Positions 27,342 to 35,627 of a stretch of 64,000 nucleotides of DNA are shown one piece after another. Numbering within the stretch: position 1 is the stretch's first letter; the number at the start of each line of letters is the position of its first letter. The notes under the pieces are model-generated. The model was not told the DNA's origin. It saw nothing but the letters and a program-made list of their open reading frames with translations, and did not search any database. The position numbers were made by a program, and so were the translations under genes. The stretch is from Mycobacterium aquaticum (GTDB taxonomy: Bacteria > Actinomycetota > Actinomycetes > Mycobacteriales > Mycobacteriaceae): the NCBI RefSeq assembly GCF_002086485.1, contig NZ_MVHF01000012.1, forward strand, positions 62,001 through 126,000. Direction: 5' to 3'.

Positions 27342-28616
27342 ATGTCCAGCACCACCCGCGCAGCACTCTGCGGCGCCCTCGGTATGACGTTCGTCGGCGG
27401 CAGCGTCGCGGTCTCGGGGATGCTCGCCGGCGCTCCGTCGCTCACCGCTCAAGCACTCCGGTACGCGCTGGCGTGCGCCTTGTTGCTCGGCTGGACCCGG
27501 CTGACCGGCCGGCGCGTGCGGCGTCCGCGAGGCAACGAATGGCTGTGGCTCGCAGGCATCACGACGAGCGGGTTGGTGCTGTTCAACGTCGCACTCGTAC
27601 ACGGCGCGCGGCATGCCGAACCGGCCGTGCTGGCGGTTGCCGTCGCCTGTGTGCCGGTGGCGTTGGCGACGATCGGTCCCGTACTCGAGGGGCGACGGCC
27701 GACCAGCCGCCTGTTCGCCGCCGCCCTGGTGGTGAGCGCGGGGGCCGTCGTCGTCGAGGGACTCGGCGACGCGGATCCGACAGGCCTGTTGTGGGCGCTC
27801 GTCGTCTTCGCATGCGAGGCTGGATTCACCTTGCTCGCGGTGCCGGTCCTCGGCTCACTCGGCCCTGCCGGGGTGTCGGTGCACACCACGTGGATGGCCG
27901 CAGCCATGTTCGGCATTCTCGGGCTGAGCACCGAAGGTTGGCGTGCGGCAACCACATTCGATGTCCGAGAGCTCCTCGCCATCGGTTACCTTGCGGTGGG
28001 CGTCACCGCGCTGGCGTTCATCCTGTGGTACACGTGTGTGGGCCGGTTGGGCGCCGGGCGCGCCGGTCTGCTGACCGGGGTGGCGCCGGTCGCCGCGGCG
28101 GTGATCGGCATCCCTGTCACCGGATCGTTGCCCACGGTCCCCGTGTGGGCCGGCGTCGCGCTGATCGCATGCGGGCTGGCCGCTGGGCTGGGTGCCAGGC
28201 CACGACCGGATCCCGAAACCTCACTGAGCAGGCCACGCGCCGGTACTGCCGGGCTGGAGAACCTCCAGTGCCGCATCGATGTTCGGCACAATGGTCTCGC
28301 CGTATCCGCCGACCAGATGCCCCAGGGCGCGGGCGATGTGCGGCCCGACCGCCGCGGCCGCCAGGGCCTCTTCGGCGATGACGATGCCGTTGACAACATG
28401 GGCGGTGTGCAGCCGCCCGTCGCGTCCCAGTTCGTAACGCCAGTCGGCGATCTGGACCCGCTCCGGAGCCGACCGGAACATGCCCCGCTGCGCCGGCGTG
28501 TGCACCACGCCGGGCACCCCGGCGAACACCGTCACGACGAGTCCGACCCCGCCCGGCCCATCGAGCGCGGCCGCGATCGTCCGGCTGACCCGCTGCGGGT
28601 CGAAGGCGCTCACTAG
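27342..28616 (+). CDS. EamA/DMT-family exporter with anomalous C-terminal extension
   Basis: The first 290 residues are a ten-span EamA transporter (ALRYALACALLLGWTRL, AEPAVLAVAVACVPVALAT, GRAGLLTGVAPVAAAVIG). The frame then continues for about 130 arginine- and proline-rich residues that lie antisense to a conserved gene. EamA proteins normally end near 300 residues. A TGA one frame over at 28225-28227 would give a natural tail-to-tail junction with the opposing gene, so a one-base slip near the 3' end is possible. Control by the divergent MocR protein is likely. The substrate may be an amino acid, vitamin or drug. Confidence 0.8.
   Translation: MSSTTRAALCGALGMTFVGGSVAVSGMLAGAPSLTAQALRYALACALLLGWTRLTGRRVRRPRGNEWLWLAGITTSGLVLFNVALVHGARHAEPAVLAVAVACVPVALATIGPVLEGRRPTSRLFAAALVVSAGAVVVEGLGDADPTGLLWALVVFACEAGFTLLAVPVLGSLGPAGVSVHTTWMAAAMFGILGLSTEGWRAATTFDVRELLAIGYLAVGVTALAFILWYTCVGRLGAGRAGLLTGVAPVAAAVIGIPVTGSLPTVPVWAGVALIACGLAAGLGARPRPDPETSLSRPRAGTAGLENLQCRIDVRHNGLAVSADQMPQGAGDVRPDRRGRQGLFGDDDAVDNMGGVQPPVASQFVTPVGDLDPLRSRPEHAPLRRRVHHAGHPGEHRHDESDPARPIERGRDRPADPLRVEGAH
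28221..28613 (-). CDS. Conserved mycobacterial hypothetical protein (130 residues)
   Basis: The compact protein contains GPGGVGLVVTVFAGVPGVVH, a WRYELGRDGRLHTAHVVNG strand pair and a C-terminal helix. I recall similar mycobacterial proteins under the name DUF5073, but that is not certain. The GTG at 28613 shares one base with the stop of the upstream YbjQ-like gene (TAGTG), so the two are probably cotranslated. It lies antisense to the extended EamA frame, and this strand is the better coding candidate there. Function unknown. Confidence 0.7.
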   Translation of the reverse strand: MSAFDPQRVSRTIAAALDGPGGVGLVVTVFAGVPGVVHTPAQRGMFRSAPERVQIADWRYELGRDGRLHTAHVVNGIVIAEEALAAAAVGPHIARALGHLVGGYGETIVPNIDAALEVLQPGSTGAWPAQ

Positions 28617-29422
28617 CCGCTCATCGGCAGGACGAACGACGGTTCGATGGCTTCACCGGATCCGGTCTGGCGCACCGCGGTGCCCGCGGCATAGAACTCC
28701 AGCGTGTGAAAGCCCCAGCAATAGTTGTCCACCGCGGTGAACACCCCGACCACCCCTTTCGCACCGTCGCGTTCGGCCTCGGCCTGCATGCGCGACATCG
28801 CCAGTTCCCGGGCCTGGTAGTTGCCGTGGGTCCACTGCGGCATCTCGACGTTCTGCCCGATCTGGCGCATGGTCTGCAGGAAGCCCTGGGCCGCGACGTG
28901 GAAGACACAGTTGCCCATGACGAACGCGACCGGCGCCCACCCGGCCCGTAACAGCGTGATGAGGTCCTGCCCCGAAAGATGACTGCTGAACGCCTGGCCG
29001 TTGGGACGGCGGAACGCGCCCGGCTGTGCGGCGTAGCGCACCGCGGTCCCGACGGCGATGAATTCCAGGTGCTCCCCCGACTCGCCGTGCGCGCGCCAGT
29101 ACAGTTCGACACCGACCACGCCGTCGGCGCCGACGTTGTCGGCCTCAGCTTGCATGCGCGCCATGGCATTCCAGCGGGCACGGTAGGTCGCCTCGGTGAG
29201 CACGGTCAGCTCCATCTGCTGCCGCAGCCCGCTGAATTGGAAGCCCACGTGATAGACCGAAACACCCATCACGAGGTCGATGGGTTCGAATCCGGCCCCG
29301 TGCAGCAGGACGAATTCGTTGACCGTCAGATCGGAGGTGAAGATGCGGTCGGCGTGCGACAGCCGTTCACCGGCGACGGGGTCGAGGGGGTTGGGTTGCA
29401 TGCCCCAATCGTCGTGCTCCAC
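28613..29422 (-). CDS. Tandem YbjQ-like (heavy-metal-binding fold) protein
   Basis: The 269-residue protein repeats one module twice. FVLLHGAGFEPIDLVMGVSV with RMQAEADNVGADGVVGVEL recurs as LLRAGWAPVAFVMGNCVF with RMQAEAERDGAKGVVGVFT. Each has the helix-strand GAxGVVG pattern of the YbjQ (PF01906) family, and each ends FIAVGTAV or FYAAGTAVR. No cysteine cluster is seen, so metal binding is not supported here. It precedes the 130-residue hypothetical gene with a one-base overlap. Function unknown. Confidence 0.75.
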   Translation of the reverse strand: MEHDDWGMQPNPLDPVAGERLSHADRIFTSDLTVNEFVLLHGAGFEPIDLVMGVSVYHVGFQFSGLRQQMELTVLTEATYRARWNAMARMQAEADNVGADGVVGVELYWRAHGESGEHLEFIAVGTAVRYAAQPGAFRRPNGQAFSSHLSGQDLITLLRAGWAPVAFVMGNCVFHVAAQGFLQTMRQIGQNVEMPQWTHGNYQARELAMSRMQAEAERDGAKGVVGVFTAVDNYCWGFHTLEFYAAGTAVRQTGSGEAIEPSFVLPMSG

Positions 29423-29484
29423 CGGGTCCCGCGCATGCGGATTGGCCTGGCCGGAACCGACGTACAGCTAACTCACAGAACCGC

Positions 29485-30330
29485 TCAGCGGAATACGACG
29501 GTGCTGTGGCCGTTGAGCAGGACCCGGCTTTGGCAGTGCCAGCGCACGGCCCGGGCCAGTGCCAGCGCCTCGGCATCGCGACCCACGGTGGCCAGGGCGC
29601 GCTCGTCGTAGGTGTGATCGATGCGGATCACCTCCTGCTCGATGATCGGCCCCTCGTCGAGTTCGGGAGTCACGTAGTGCGCCGTGGCCCCCACCAGTTT
29701 GACGCCACGTTGGAACGCCTGCTGATACGGCCGTGCGCCTTTGAAACCCGGCAGGAACGAATGGTGGATGTTGATGGCGCGCCCGTAGAGCGCGGTGCAG
29801 GCCTCGTCGGAGAGCACCTGCATGTAGCGGGCCAGCACCACCAGGTCTATGTCCAGATCGTCGACGAGTTCGAGCAATTGGGCCTCGGCATGCGGTTTGT
29901 TCTCCGCGGTGACGGGGATGCGGTAGAACGGCAGCCCCGCCGCCTCGGCCATGGACCGCAGGTCGTCGTGGTTGGACACCACGGCCGCCAGCTCACCGTC
30001 GAGAGTGCCTGAGCGCCACCGGAACACCAGGTCGTTGAGGCAGTGTCCCTGCTTGGACACCATGACGAGCACCCGCGGCACCCGGTTGCCCCTGATCGTG
30101 AACGACATGCCGAATTCTTCTGCGGTGGTGGCGAACTCGTTGATCAGCTGATCCTCGGTGCAGTCTCCATCGACCTGGAAGGCCGTCCGCAGGTAGAGCT
30201 GACCGCGCACCGCGTCGTCGAACTGCTGATGCTCGACTATGTCGCCCTGGTGCTGGAACAGAAATCGAGTGATGGCGTGGACGATGCCCGGCCGCTGCGG
30301 GCAGGTCAGGGTCAGGGTGAAGATGTTCAC
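29485..30330 (-). CDS. purU: Formyltetrahydrofolate deformylase PurU
   Basis: The protein of 281 residues has an N-terminal ACT domain (LTLTCPQRPGIVHAITRFLF). A formyltransferase-fold domain follows, with NIHHSFLPGFKGARPYQQAF and GATAHYVTPELDEGPIIEQ; the Asn-His-Asp triad is present. PurU splits 10-formyl-THF into formate and THF, balancing the one-carbon pool, and is often regulated by glycine and methionine. The GTG at 30330 follows GAGAGG; a longer frame upstream overlaps nothing conserved. It lies ten bases after sdaA and so shares its transcript, serving the sarcosine/glycine module. Confidence 0.94.
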   Translation of the reverse strand: MNIFTLTLTCPQRPGIVHAITRFLFQHQGDIVEHQQFDDAVRGQLYLRTAFQVDGDCTEDQLINEFATTAEEFGMSFTIRGNRVPRVLVMVSKQGHCLNDLVFRWRSGTLDGELAAVVSNHDDLRSMAEAAGLPFYRIPVTAENKPHAEAQLLELVDDLDIDLVVLARYMQVLSDEACTALYGRAINIHHSFLPGFKGARPYQQAFQRGVKLVGATAHYVTPELDEGPIIEQEVIRIDHTYDERALATVGRDAEALALARAVRWHCQSRVLLNGHSTVVFR

Positions 30331-30340
30331 TGCTCGCCTC

Positions 30341-31735
30341 TCAGCACTCGACCACGTTGAGCGGCAACTCGACGACGTTGAGCGCCAGGCCGCCACGAGC
30401 GGTCTCCTTGTACTTGACGCTCATGTCGGCGCCGGTTTCCCGCATCGTCTTGATCGCCTTGTCCAACGACACGTGATGCGTGCCGTCGCCGTGCAGTGCC
30501 ATCCGAGCGGCGCTGATCGCCTTGATCGAGCCGACGGCGTTGCGCTCGATGCACGGGATCTGGACCAAGCCGCCGACCGGGTCGCAGGTGAGCCCGAGGT
30601 TGTGCTCGATGCCGATCTCGGCAGCGTTCTCCACCTGGGCGGGCGTGGCGCCCAGCACTTCGGCCAGTCCGGCGGCCGCCATCGAGCACGCGGAGCCCAC
30701 CTCGCCCTGGCAGCCCACCTCGGCGCCGGATATGGAGGCATTCTCCTTGAACAGCAAGCCGATTGCGCCCGCGGTCAGCAGGAATCGCACCACGCCGTCC
30801 TCGCTGAAGCTGCCGATGAACTGGCGGTAGTAGTGCAGGACGGCCGGGATGATGCCTGCGGCACCGTTGGTGGGCGCGGTGACGACGCGACCGCCTGCGG
30901 CGTTCTCCTCGTTGACCGCGAGCGCGTACATGGTCACCCATTCCATCGCCCGCAGTGCATCGTGCTCGTCGCCGCCACTCTCCAGACGCTCGCGCAGTTC
31001 GGCGGCGCGGCGGCGCACCTTGAGCCCGCCGGGCAGCACGCCGGTGACGTGGGTTCCGCGGTCGACGCACTGCTGCATGACGTCCCAGATGTGCAGCAGG
31101 CCTGCCCTGATCTCGGCCTCGCTACGCCACACCTTCTCGTTGGCCATCATGAGATCGCTGATGCTCATCCCGGTTTCGGCCGTGAGCCGGAGCATTTCGG
31201 CTCCGCTGCTGAACGGGTACGGCACCGGGGTGGGATCCACGACCAGGATCCGGGTGCCGGTTTCATCCTCGTCGAGGACGAAACCTCCACCGACGGAGTA
31301 GTACTCGCGACGTTCCAGCTGCTTGCCTGCCGCGTCGAACGCCTGGAACACCATGCCGTTGCTGTGGAAATCCAGGCGTTCGCGGCGGTGCAACACGATG
31401 TCTTCGTCGACGTCGAACCGGATCGGCCGGGTGCCCGCCAGCCGCAGCTGCCCTTCTGAACGGATGGCATCGACGCGCGGATCGGCCGCCACCGGGTCGA
31501 CCAGTTGCGGTTGCTCACCTTCGAGGCCAAGCACGACGGCCTTGACGCTGCCGTGGCCATGGCCCGTGGCGCCGAGCGAACCGTACAGGTCGCAGCGCAC
31601 CGCGGCGGTGTTCTCGATGAGCCCCTCGGCCGCGAGTCGCGACACAAACAGATACGCGGCCTTCATCGGCCCGACCGTGTGGGAGCTGGACGGGCCGATG
31701 CCCACCTTGAACAGCTCGAAAACGCTGACAGTCAC
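30341..31735 (-). CDS. sdaA: L-serine ammonia-lyase (iron-sulfur type)
   Basis: The 464-residue single-chain serine dehydratase has [17 protein letters not shown] at the start and [16 protein letters not shown] and [18 protein letters not shown] in the C-terminal domain. Their cysteines bind the 4Fe-4S cluster. It turns serine into pyruvate and ammonia. GTG 31735 follows GAAGG and gives the family N-terminus; 11 residues upstream are dispensable. It is divergent from the GntR regulator and cotranscribed with purU. Confidence 0.94.
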   Translation of the reverse strand: MTVSVFELFKVGIGPSSSHTVGPMKAAYLFVSRLAAEGLIENTAAVRCDLYGSLGATGHGHGSVKAVVLGLEGEQPQLVDPVAADPRVDAIRSEGQLRLAGTRPIRFDVDEDIVLHRRERLDFHSNGMVFQAFDAAGKQLERREYYSVGGGFVLDEDETGTRILVVDPTPVPYPFSSGAEMLRLTAETGMSISDLMMANEKVWRSEAEIRAGLLHIWDVMQQCVDRGTHVTGVLPGGLKVRRRAAELRERLESGGDEHDALRAMEWVTMYALAVNEENAAGGRVVTAPTNGAAGIIPAVLHYYRQFIGSFSEDGVVRFLLTAGAIGLLFKENASISGAEVGCQGEVGSACSMAAAGLAEVLGATPAQVENAAEIGIEHNLGLTCDPVGGLVQIPCIERNAVGSIKAISAARMALHGDGTHHVSLDKAIKTMRETGADMSVKYKETARGGLALNVVELPLNVVEC

Positions 31736-31803
31736 GCCGTTGACCTTCGTGTTCGGTGACGACCCCAAAGAGGCTCACACGCCACTCGCGGTTAGATACG
31801 CGA

Positions 31804-31815
31804 TTAATATATCAA
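31804..31815. promoter_or_regulatory. GntR-type operator in the sdaA/gntR interval
   Basis: TTAATATATCAA contains a nine-of-ten match (31805-31814) to the perfect TGATATATCA palindrome found before glyA. It lies between the divergent sdaA and gntR starts. It is A/T-rich in an otherwise GC-rich region. Confidence 0.65.
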
Positions 31816-31871
31816 CTGCGTTTTAATCTGCATAGGTGCGTTCGCACGCAATAACTGTTGGATATCACTGC

Positions 31872-31877
31872 TAGGAT
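31872..31877 (+). promoter_or_regulatory. Leaderless -10 element of the GntR gene
   Basis: TAGGAT, six bases, then the GTG start codon. Transcription should start at or next to the GTG, the usual layout of leaderless mycobacterial mRNAs. Confidence 0.65.
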
Positions 31878-31883
31878 CGGGCC

Positions 31884-32549
31884 GTGGCAATCATCCCCAT
31901 CGGCTCAGAAACCGCACCGGCCTCGTTGGCCGACCGTGCGTACCTAGCCCTGCGGGACCAGCTCACCACACTGCAGATCAGGCCGGGCGAGCCCATCGAC
32001 GACATCCGGGTCGCCAGCGAACTCGATGTCGGCCGCACCCCGGTGCGCGAGGCGCTCAAGCGCCTCGAAGACGATCGCCTCGTCATTTCCTACCCCCGCC
32101 GCGGAACATTCGCCACCGGCGTGGAGATCACGGATCTGGCCTATATCAACGAGATTCGCCTACAGCTCGAACCGCTGGCCGCCCGACGCGCGGCCGAACG
32201 CGCCAGCGCCGCACAGCGCGACGAGTTGCAGCAGTTGCTGGACGCGTACAAGACGGTCGACGATCTGCCCACCGACCCCACCGAATTGATGCGGCTGGAC
32301 ATCACCATCCACCGCAGCATCTACCGCGCGGCGGGCAATCCCCACCTGGAAGACGTACTGATTCGCTACCACAACCTCGTGACGCGGATCTTCTGCCTGT
32401 TCCTCGAGCGGCTCACCCACGTCGCCGAGCACATCAACGAGCATTCGGCCATCCTGTCGGCCATCATCGCCGGCGACGGTGACGCGGCCGCCGAACTCAC
32501 GCTGCAGCACGTGACCGGCTTCGAGGTCGGCGTGCGCGCCGTCATCTGA
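31884..32549 (+). CDS. GntR-family (FCD/FadR subfamily) regulator of the sarcosine/glycine module
   Basis: The 221-residue protein has an N-terminal winged helix (ADRAYLALRDQLTTLQIRPGE ... VGRTPVREALKRLEDDRL, then YPRRGTFAT). An FCD domain follows, with the metal/ligand residues in MRLDITIHRSIYRAAGNPHL and the final EHSAILSAIIAGD. FCD regulators bind small carboxylates, so an intermediate such as glycine, serine or sarcosine is a fair guess. The GTG at 31884 is preceded by a leaderless promoter and no ribosome site. It is divergent from sdaA and lies 235 bases before glyA. Confidence 0.9.
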   Translation: MAIIPIGSETAPASLADRAYLALRDQLTTLQIRPGEPIDDIRVASELDVGRTPVREALKRLEDDRLVISYPRRGTFATGVEITDLAYINEIRLQLEPLAARRAAERASAAQRDELQQLLDAYKTVDDLPTDPTELMRLDITIHRSIYRAAGNPHLEDVLIRYHNLVTRIFCLFLERLTHVAEHINEHSAILSAIIAGDGDAAAELTLQHVTGFEVGVRAVI

Positions 32550-32709
32550 CGCGTCACCGCCGGAAACCATCGCGAGTTCGTCCGTTCGCGCCGACTCGGC
32601 ACCCCTTTGACACGTCGGGTCGTGCGCTGCCCGGCCGCAACACGCTGCCCCTTGCCGCGGGTTCGCCGCATCACAGGCAGCCCGCGGTGACCAAACCCCA
32701 CCGAAACCC

Positions 32710-32759
32710 TTGACCCGCCTCTCACGCGGCCGCTAAGGTGATCGCCAACTGATATATCA
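32710..32759 (+). promoter_or_regulatory. glyA promoter with downstream operator
   Basis: TTGACC (32710-32715), 18 bases, TAAGGT (32734-32739), then the palindrome TGATATATCA (32750-32759) at about the transcription start. AGAGGAG precedes the glyA ATG. The operator position predicts repression by blocking initiation. Confidence 0.75.
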
Positions 32760-32784
32760 ATCGTCTGGATCAAGAGGAGTCAGT

Positions 32785-34098
32785 ATGGGTGTTCAAACAG
32801 AGGCCGCGCACGGCACCGTCTTGGGCCAGTCCCTCGCCGACGCCGACCCGGAGGTCTACGCCGCCGTCACCGACGAGCAGCGCCGCCAGGAAAGCACCCT
32901 GGAGATGATCGCCAGCGAGAACTTCGCACCGTTGTCGGTGATGGAGGCGCAGGGCAGCGTGCTGACCAACAAGTACGCCGAGGGCTACCCCGGCCGGCGC
33001 TACTACGGCGGTTGCGAGCATGTCGACGTCGTCGAGCAGCTCGCCATCGACCGGATCAAGGCCCTGTTCGTCGCCGAGTACGCCAACGTCCAGCCCCACT
33101 CGGGCGCGCAGGCCAACGCGGCCGCCATGGCCGCCCTGCTGCAGCCCGGCGACACGATCCTCGGACTGGCCCTGGCCCACGGCGGTCACCTGACCCACGG
33201 CATGCACCTGAACTTCTCCGGCAAGCTGTACAACGTCGCCGCCTACCACGTGCGTGAGGACGACCACCGCGTCGACATGGCTCAGGTGGAAGAGCTTGCG
33301 CGCGAACACCGCCCGAAGGTGATCATCGCCGGATGGTCGGCCTACCCCCGGCAGCTCGATTTCGCGGAATTCCGCCGGATCGCCGACGAAGTGGGCGCCT
33401 ACCTCATGGTCGACATGGCGCACTTCGCCGGTCTCGTCGCAGCCGGGCTTCATCCTTCGCCCGTGCCACATGCCCACGTCGTCACCTCGACGACCCACAA
33501 GACGCTCGGCGGCCCGCGCGGCGGAATCATCCTCACCAACGATGCGGCGCTGGCCAAGAAGTTCAACTCCTCGGTGTTCCCCGGCCAGCAGGGCGGCCCA
33601 CTGGAGCACGTCATCGCCGCCAAGGCCGTGTCGTTCAAGCTGGCAGGCGAGCCCGAGTTCCGTGAGCGCCAGCAGCGCACCCTCGAAGGCGCCAAGATCC
33701 TGGCCGACCGTCTGCTGCAAGAGGATTCGCGCAAGGCAGGCATCAACGTCGTTTCCGGCGGCACCGACGTGCACCTGGTCCTGGTCGACCTGCGCGAATC
33801 CGAACTCGACGGCAAGCAGGCCGAGGACCGGCTGCACCGGGTCGGAATCACCGTGAACCGCAACGCCGTTCCGTTCGACCCCCGGCCACCGATGGTCAGC
33901 TCGGGCGTGCGGATCGGCACCCCCGCACTGGCTACGCGGGGATTCGACCTCGACGCGTTCCGTGAGGTCGCCGACATCATCAGCCTGGCCCTGCGACCCG
34001 ACACCGACGACGCCGGCCTGGCGGCTCTGCGCGACCGCGTCGACGCCCTGGCCGCCCGCTTCCCGCTCTACCCCTCCCTGACGAAGGCCGCACAGTGA
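32785..34098 (+). CDS. glyA: Serine hydroxymethyltransferase
   Basis: Full-length SHMT of 437 residues with [15 protein letters not shown], the PLP lysine being residue 239. Other family marks are [23 protein letters not shown] and [11 protein letters not shown]. It interconverts serine and glycine with 5,10-methylene-THF. The sarcosine oxidase encoded next produces glycine and methylene-THF, which this enzyme joins to make serine. The ATG follows AAGAGGAG; its stop overlaps the soxB GTG (GTGA). It is probably a specialised second GlyA, since a housekeeping copy is expected elsewhere in a mycobacterial genome (inference). Confidence 0.96.
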   Translation: MGVQTEAAHGTVLGQSLADADPEVYAAVTDEQRRQESTLEMIASENFAPLSVMEAQGSVLTNKYAEGYPGRRYYGGCEHVDVVEQLAIDRIKALFVAEYANVQPHSGAQANAAAMAALLQPGDTILGLALAHGGHLTHGMHLNFSGKLYNVAAYHVREDDHRVDMAQVEELAREHRPKVIIAGWSAYPRQLDFAEFRRIADEVGAYLMVDMAHFAGLVAAGLHPSPVPHAHVVTSTTHKTLGGPRGGIILTNDAALAKKFNSSVFPGQQGGPLEHVIAAKAVSFKLAGEPEFRERQQRTLEGAKILADRLLQEDSRKAGINVVSGGTDVHLVLVDLRESELDGKQAEDRLHRVGITVNRNAVPFDPRPPMVSSGVRIGTPALATRGFDLDAFREVADIISLALRPDTDDAGLAALRDRVDALAARFPLYPSLTKAAQ

Positions 34099-35336
34099 CA
34101 ACAGCTTCCACGACTCCGCCCGGCGCCCACCTTCCGGAGCACCCCGATTTCCTCTGGCGCACCCCGGAACCCAAGAAGTCCTATGACGTCGTCATCGTCG
34201 GCGGCGGTGGGCACGGCCTGTCCACCGCCCACTACCTGGCCAAGAACCACGGCATCACCAACGTCGCGGTGCTGGAGCGCGGCTGGCTGGCGGGCGGCAA
34301 CATGGCCCGCAACACCACCCTGATCCGCTCGAACTATCTGTGGGACGAGAGCGCCCGCATCTACGAGCACGCCCTGAAGCTGTGGGAAGGGCTCGAAGAC
34401 GACCTCGACTATCCGATCCTGTTCAGCCAGCGCGGCGTTCTCAACCTCGCGCACAGCCTGCAGGATGTCCGCGACAGCGTGCGGCGCGTGGAGGCCAACA
34501 AGCTCAACGGGATCGACGCCGAGTGGGTCGATCCCAAACAGGTCAAAGAGCTGTGCCCGATCGTGAACATCTCCGACGACATCCGGTACCCCGTGCTCGG
34601 CGCGACGTATCAGCCGCGGGCCGGTATCGCCAAACACGATTACGTGGCATGGGGTTTCGCGCGCCGTGCTGACGAGGCCGGCATCGACATCGTGCAGAAC
34701 TGCGAAGTCACCGGGTTCTCCACCGACGGCGACCGGGTCACCGGGGTGCGCACCACCCGTGGTGACATCGCGGCCGGGCAGGTTCTGTTGTGTGCAGCCG
34801 GCCATACCTCGACCCTCACCGACATGCTCGGCATCCGCACCCCGCTGCAGAGCCATCCACTGCAGGCGCTCGTCTCCGAACTCCTCGAGCCGGTTCATCC
34901 GACGATCGTCATGTCGAATGCCGTGCACGTCTACGTCTCTCAGGCGCACAAGGGCGAGCTGGTCATGGGCGCAGGCGTCGACTCGTACAACGGCTATGGC
35001 CAGCGCGGGGCATTCCACATCATCGAACGCCAGATGGCCGCCGCGGTGGAGTTGTTCCCCGTCTTCGCCAGGGCACATCTGCTGCGCACCTGGGCGGGCA
35101 TCGTCGACGTCTGCCCCGACGCGTCGCCCATCGTGGGCCGCGCAGGCTACGAGAACCTCTACCTCAACGCCGGTTGGGGCACAGGAGGTTTCAAGGTGAC
35201 CCCCGGCATCGGTTGGTGCCTGGCGGACACCATCGCCAACGGCCGCGAGCACGAGTACGTCGCCCCGTTCAGCCTCGACCGATTCATCACCGGCGCGCTG
35301 GTCGATGAGCACGGCGCCGCCGGCGTCGCCCACTAG
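34095..35336 (+). CDS. soxB: Sarcosine oxidase subunit beta
   Basis: The 413-residue flavoprotein has the FAD/Rossmann loop [18 protein letters not shown] (from about residue 32). His181 in [13 protein letters not shown] sits in the context where the known enzymes bind FMN covalently. [13 protein letters not shown] closes the FAD site near the C-terminus. SoxB oxidises sarcosine within the heterotetramer SoxBDAG. The GTG start overlaps glyA; soxD follows after 15 bases. Confidence 0.95.
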   Translation: MTTASTTPPGAHLPEHPDFLWRTPEPKKSYDVVIVGGGGHGLSTAHYLAKNHGITNVAVLERGWLAGGNMARNTTLIRSNYLWDESARIYEHALKLWEGLEDDLDYPILFSQRGVLNLAHSLQDVRDSVRRVEANKLNGIDAEWVDPKQVKELCPIVNISDDIRYPVLGATYQPRAGIAKHDYVAWGFARRADEAGIDIVQNCEVTGFSTDGDRVTGVRTTRGDIAAGQVLLCAAGHTSTLTDMLGIRTPLQSHPLQALVSELLEPVHPTIVMSNAVHVYVSQAHKGELVMGAGVDSYNGYGQRGAFHIIERQMAAAVELFPVFARAHLLRTWAGIVDVCPDASPIVGRAGYENLYLNAGWGTGGFKVTPGIGWCLADTIANGREHEYVAPFSLDRFITGALVDEHGAAGVAH

Positions 35337-35351
35337 ATCTCAGGAGTCACC

Positions 35352-35627
35352 ATGCAACTCATCGAATGCCCGTGGTGCGGGCCGCGCGAAGAGACCGAGT
35401 TCCATTACGGCGGTCAGGCACACGTCGCCTACCCCGATGACCCGCAGGCTCTCACCGACGAGGAGTGGGGCCACTACGTGTTCTTCCGCAGCAATCCGAA
35501 GGGATTGTTCGCCGAGCGCTGGACCCACAGCGCAGGCTGCCGGCGCTGGTTCAACGCGCTGCGCGACACCGCCACCTACCGATTCCACCGCGTGTACCGC
35601 ACCGACGAGCAGAAGCCGACAATCTGA
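35352..35627 (+). CDS. soxD: Sarcosine oxidase subunit delta
   Basis: The 91-residue protein begins MQLIECPWCGPREETEF and ends with HSAGCRRWFNALRDT, so it keeps the CxxC, His and late Cys zinc ligands of SoxD. It is a structural subunit of the heterotetrameric enzyme. CAGGAG precedes the ATG, and the stop shares its A with the soxA start (TGATG). Confidence 0.94.
   Translation: MQLIECPWCGPREETEFHYGGQAHVAYPDDPQALTDEEWGHYVFFRSNPKGLFAERWTHSAGCRRWFNALRDTATYRFHRVYRTDEQKPTI

Noticed and set aside
32550..32784. Glycine riboswitch before glyA
   Set aside because: The predicted transcript starts about 40 bases before the ATG, too short for the aptamers, and a protein operator is present instead.
32770..34101. 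Minus-strand frame across glyA
   Set aside because: Antisense of a well-conserved enzyme, with no start signal and a low-complexity product.
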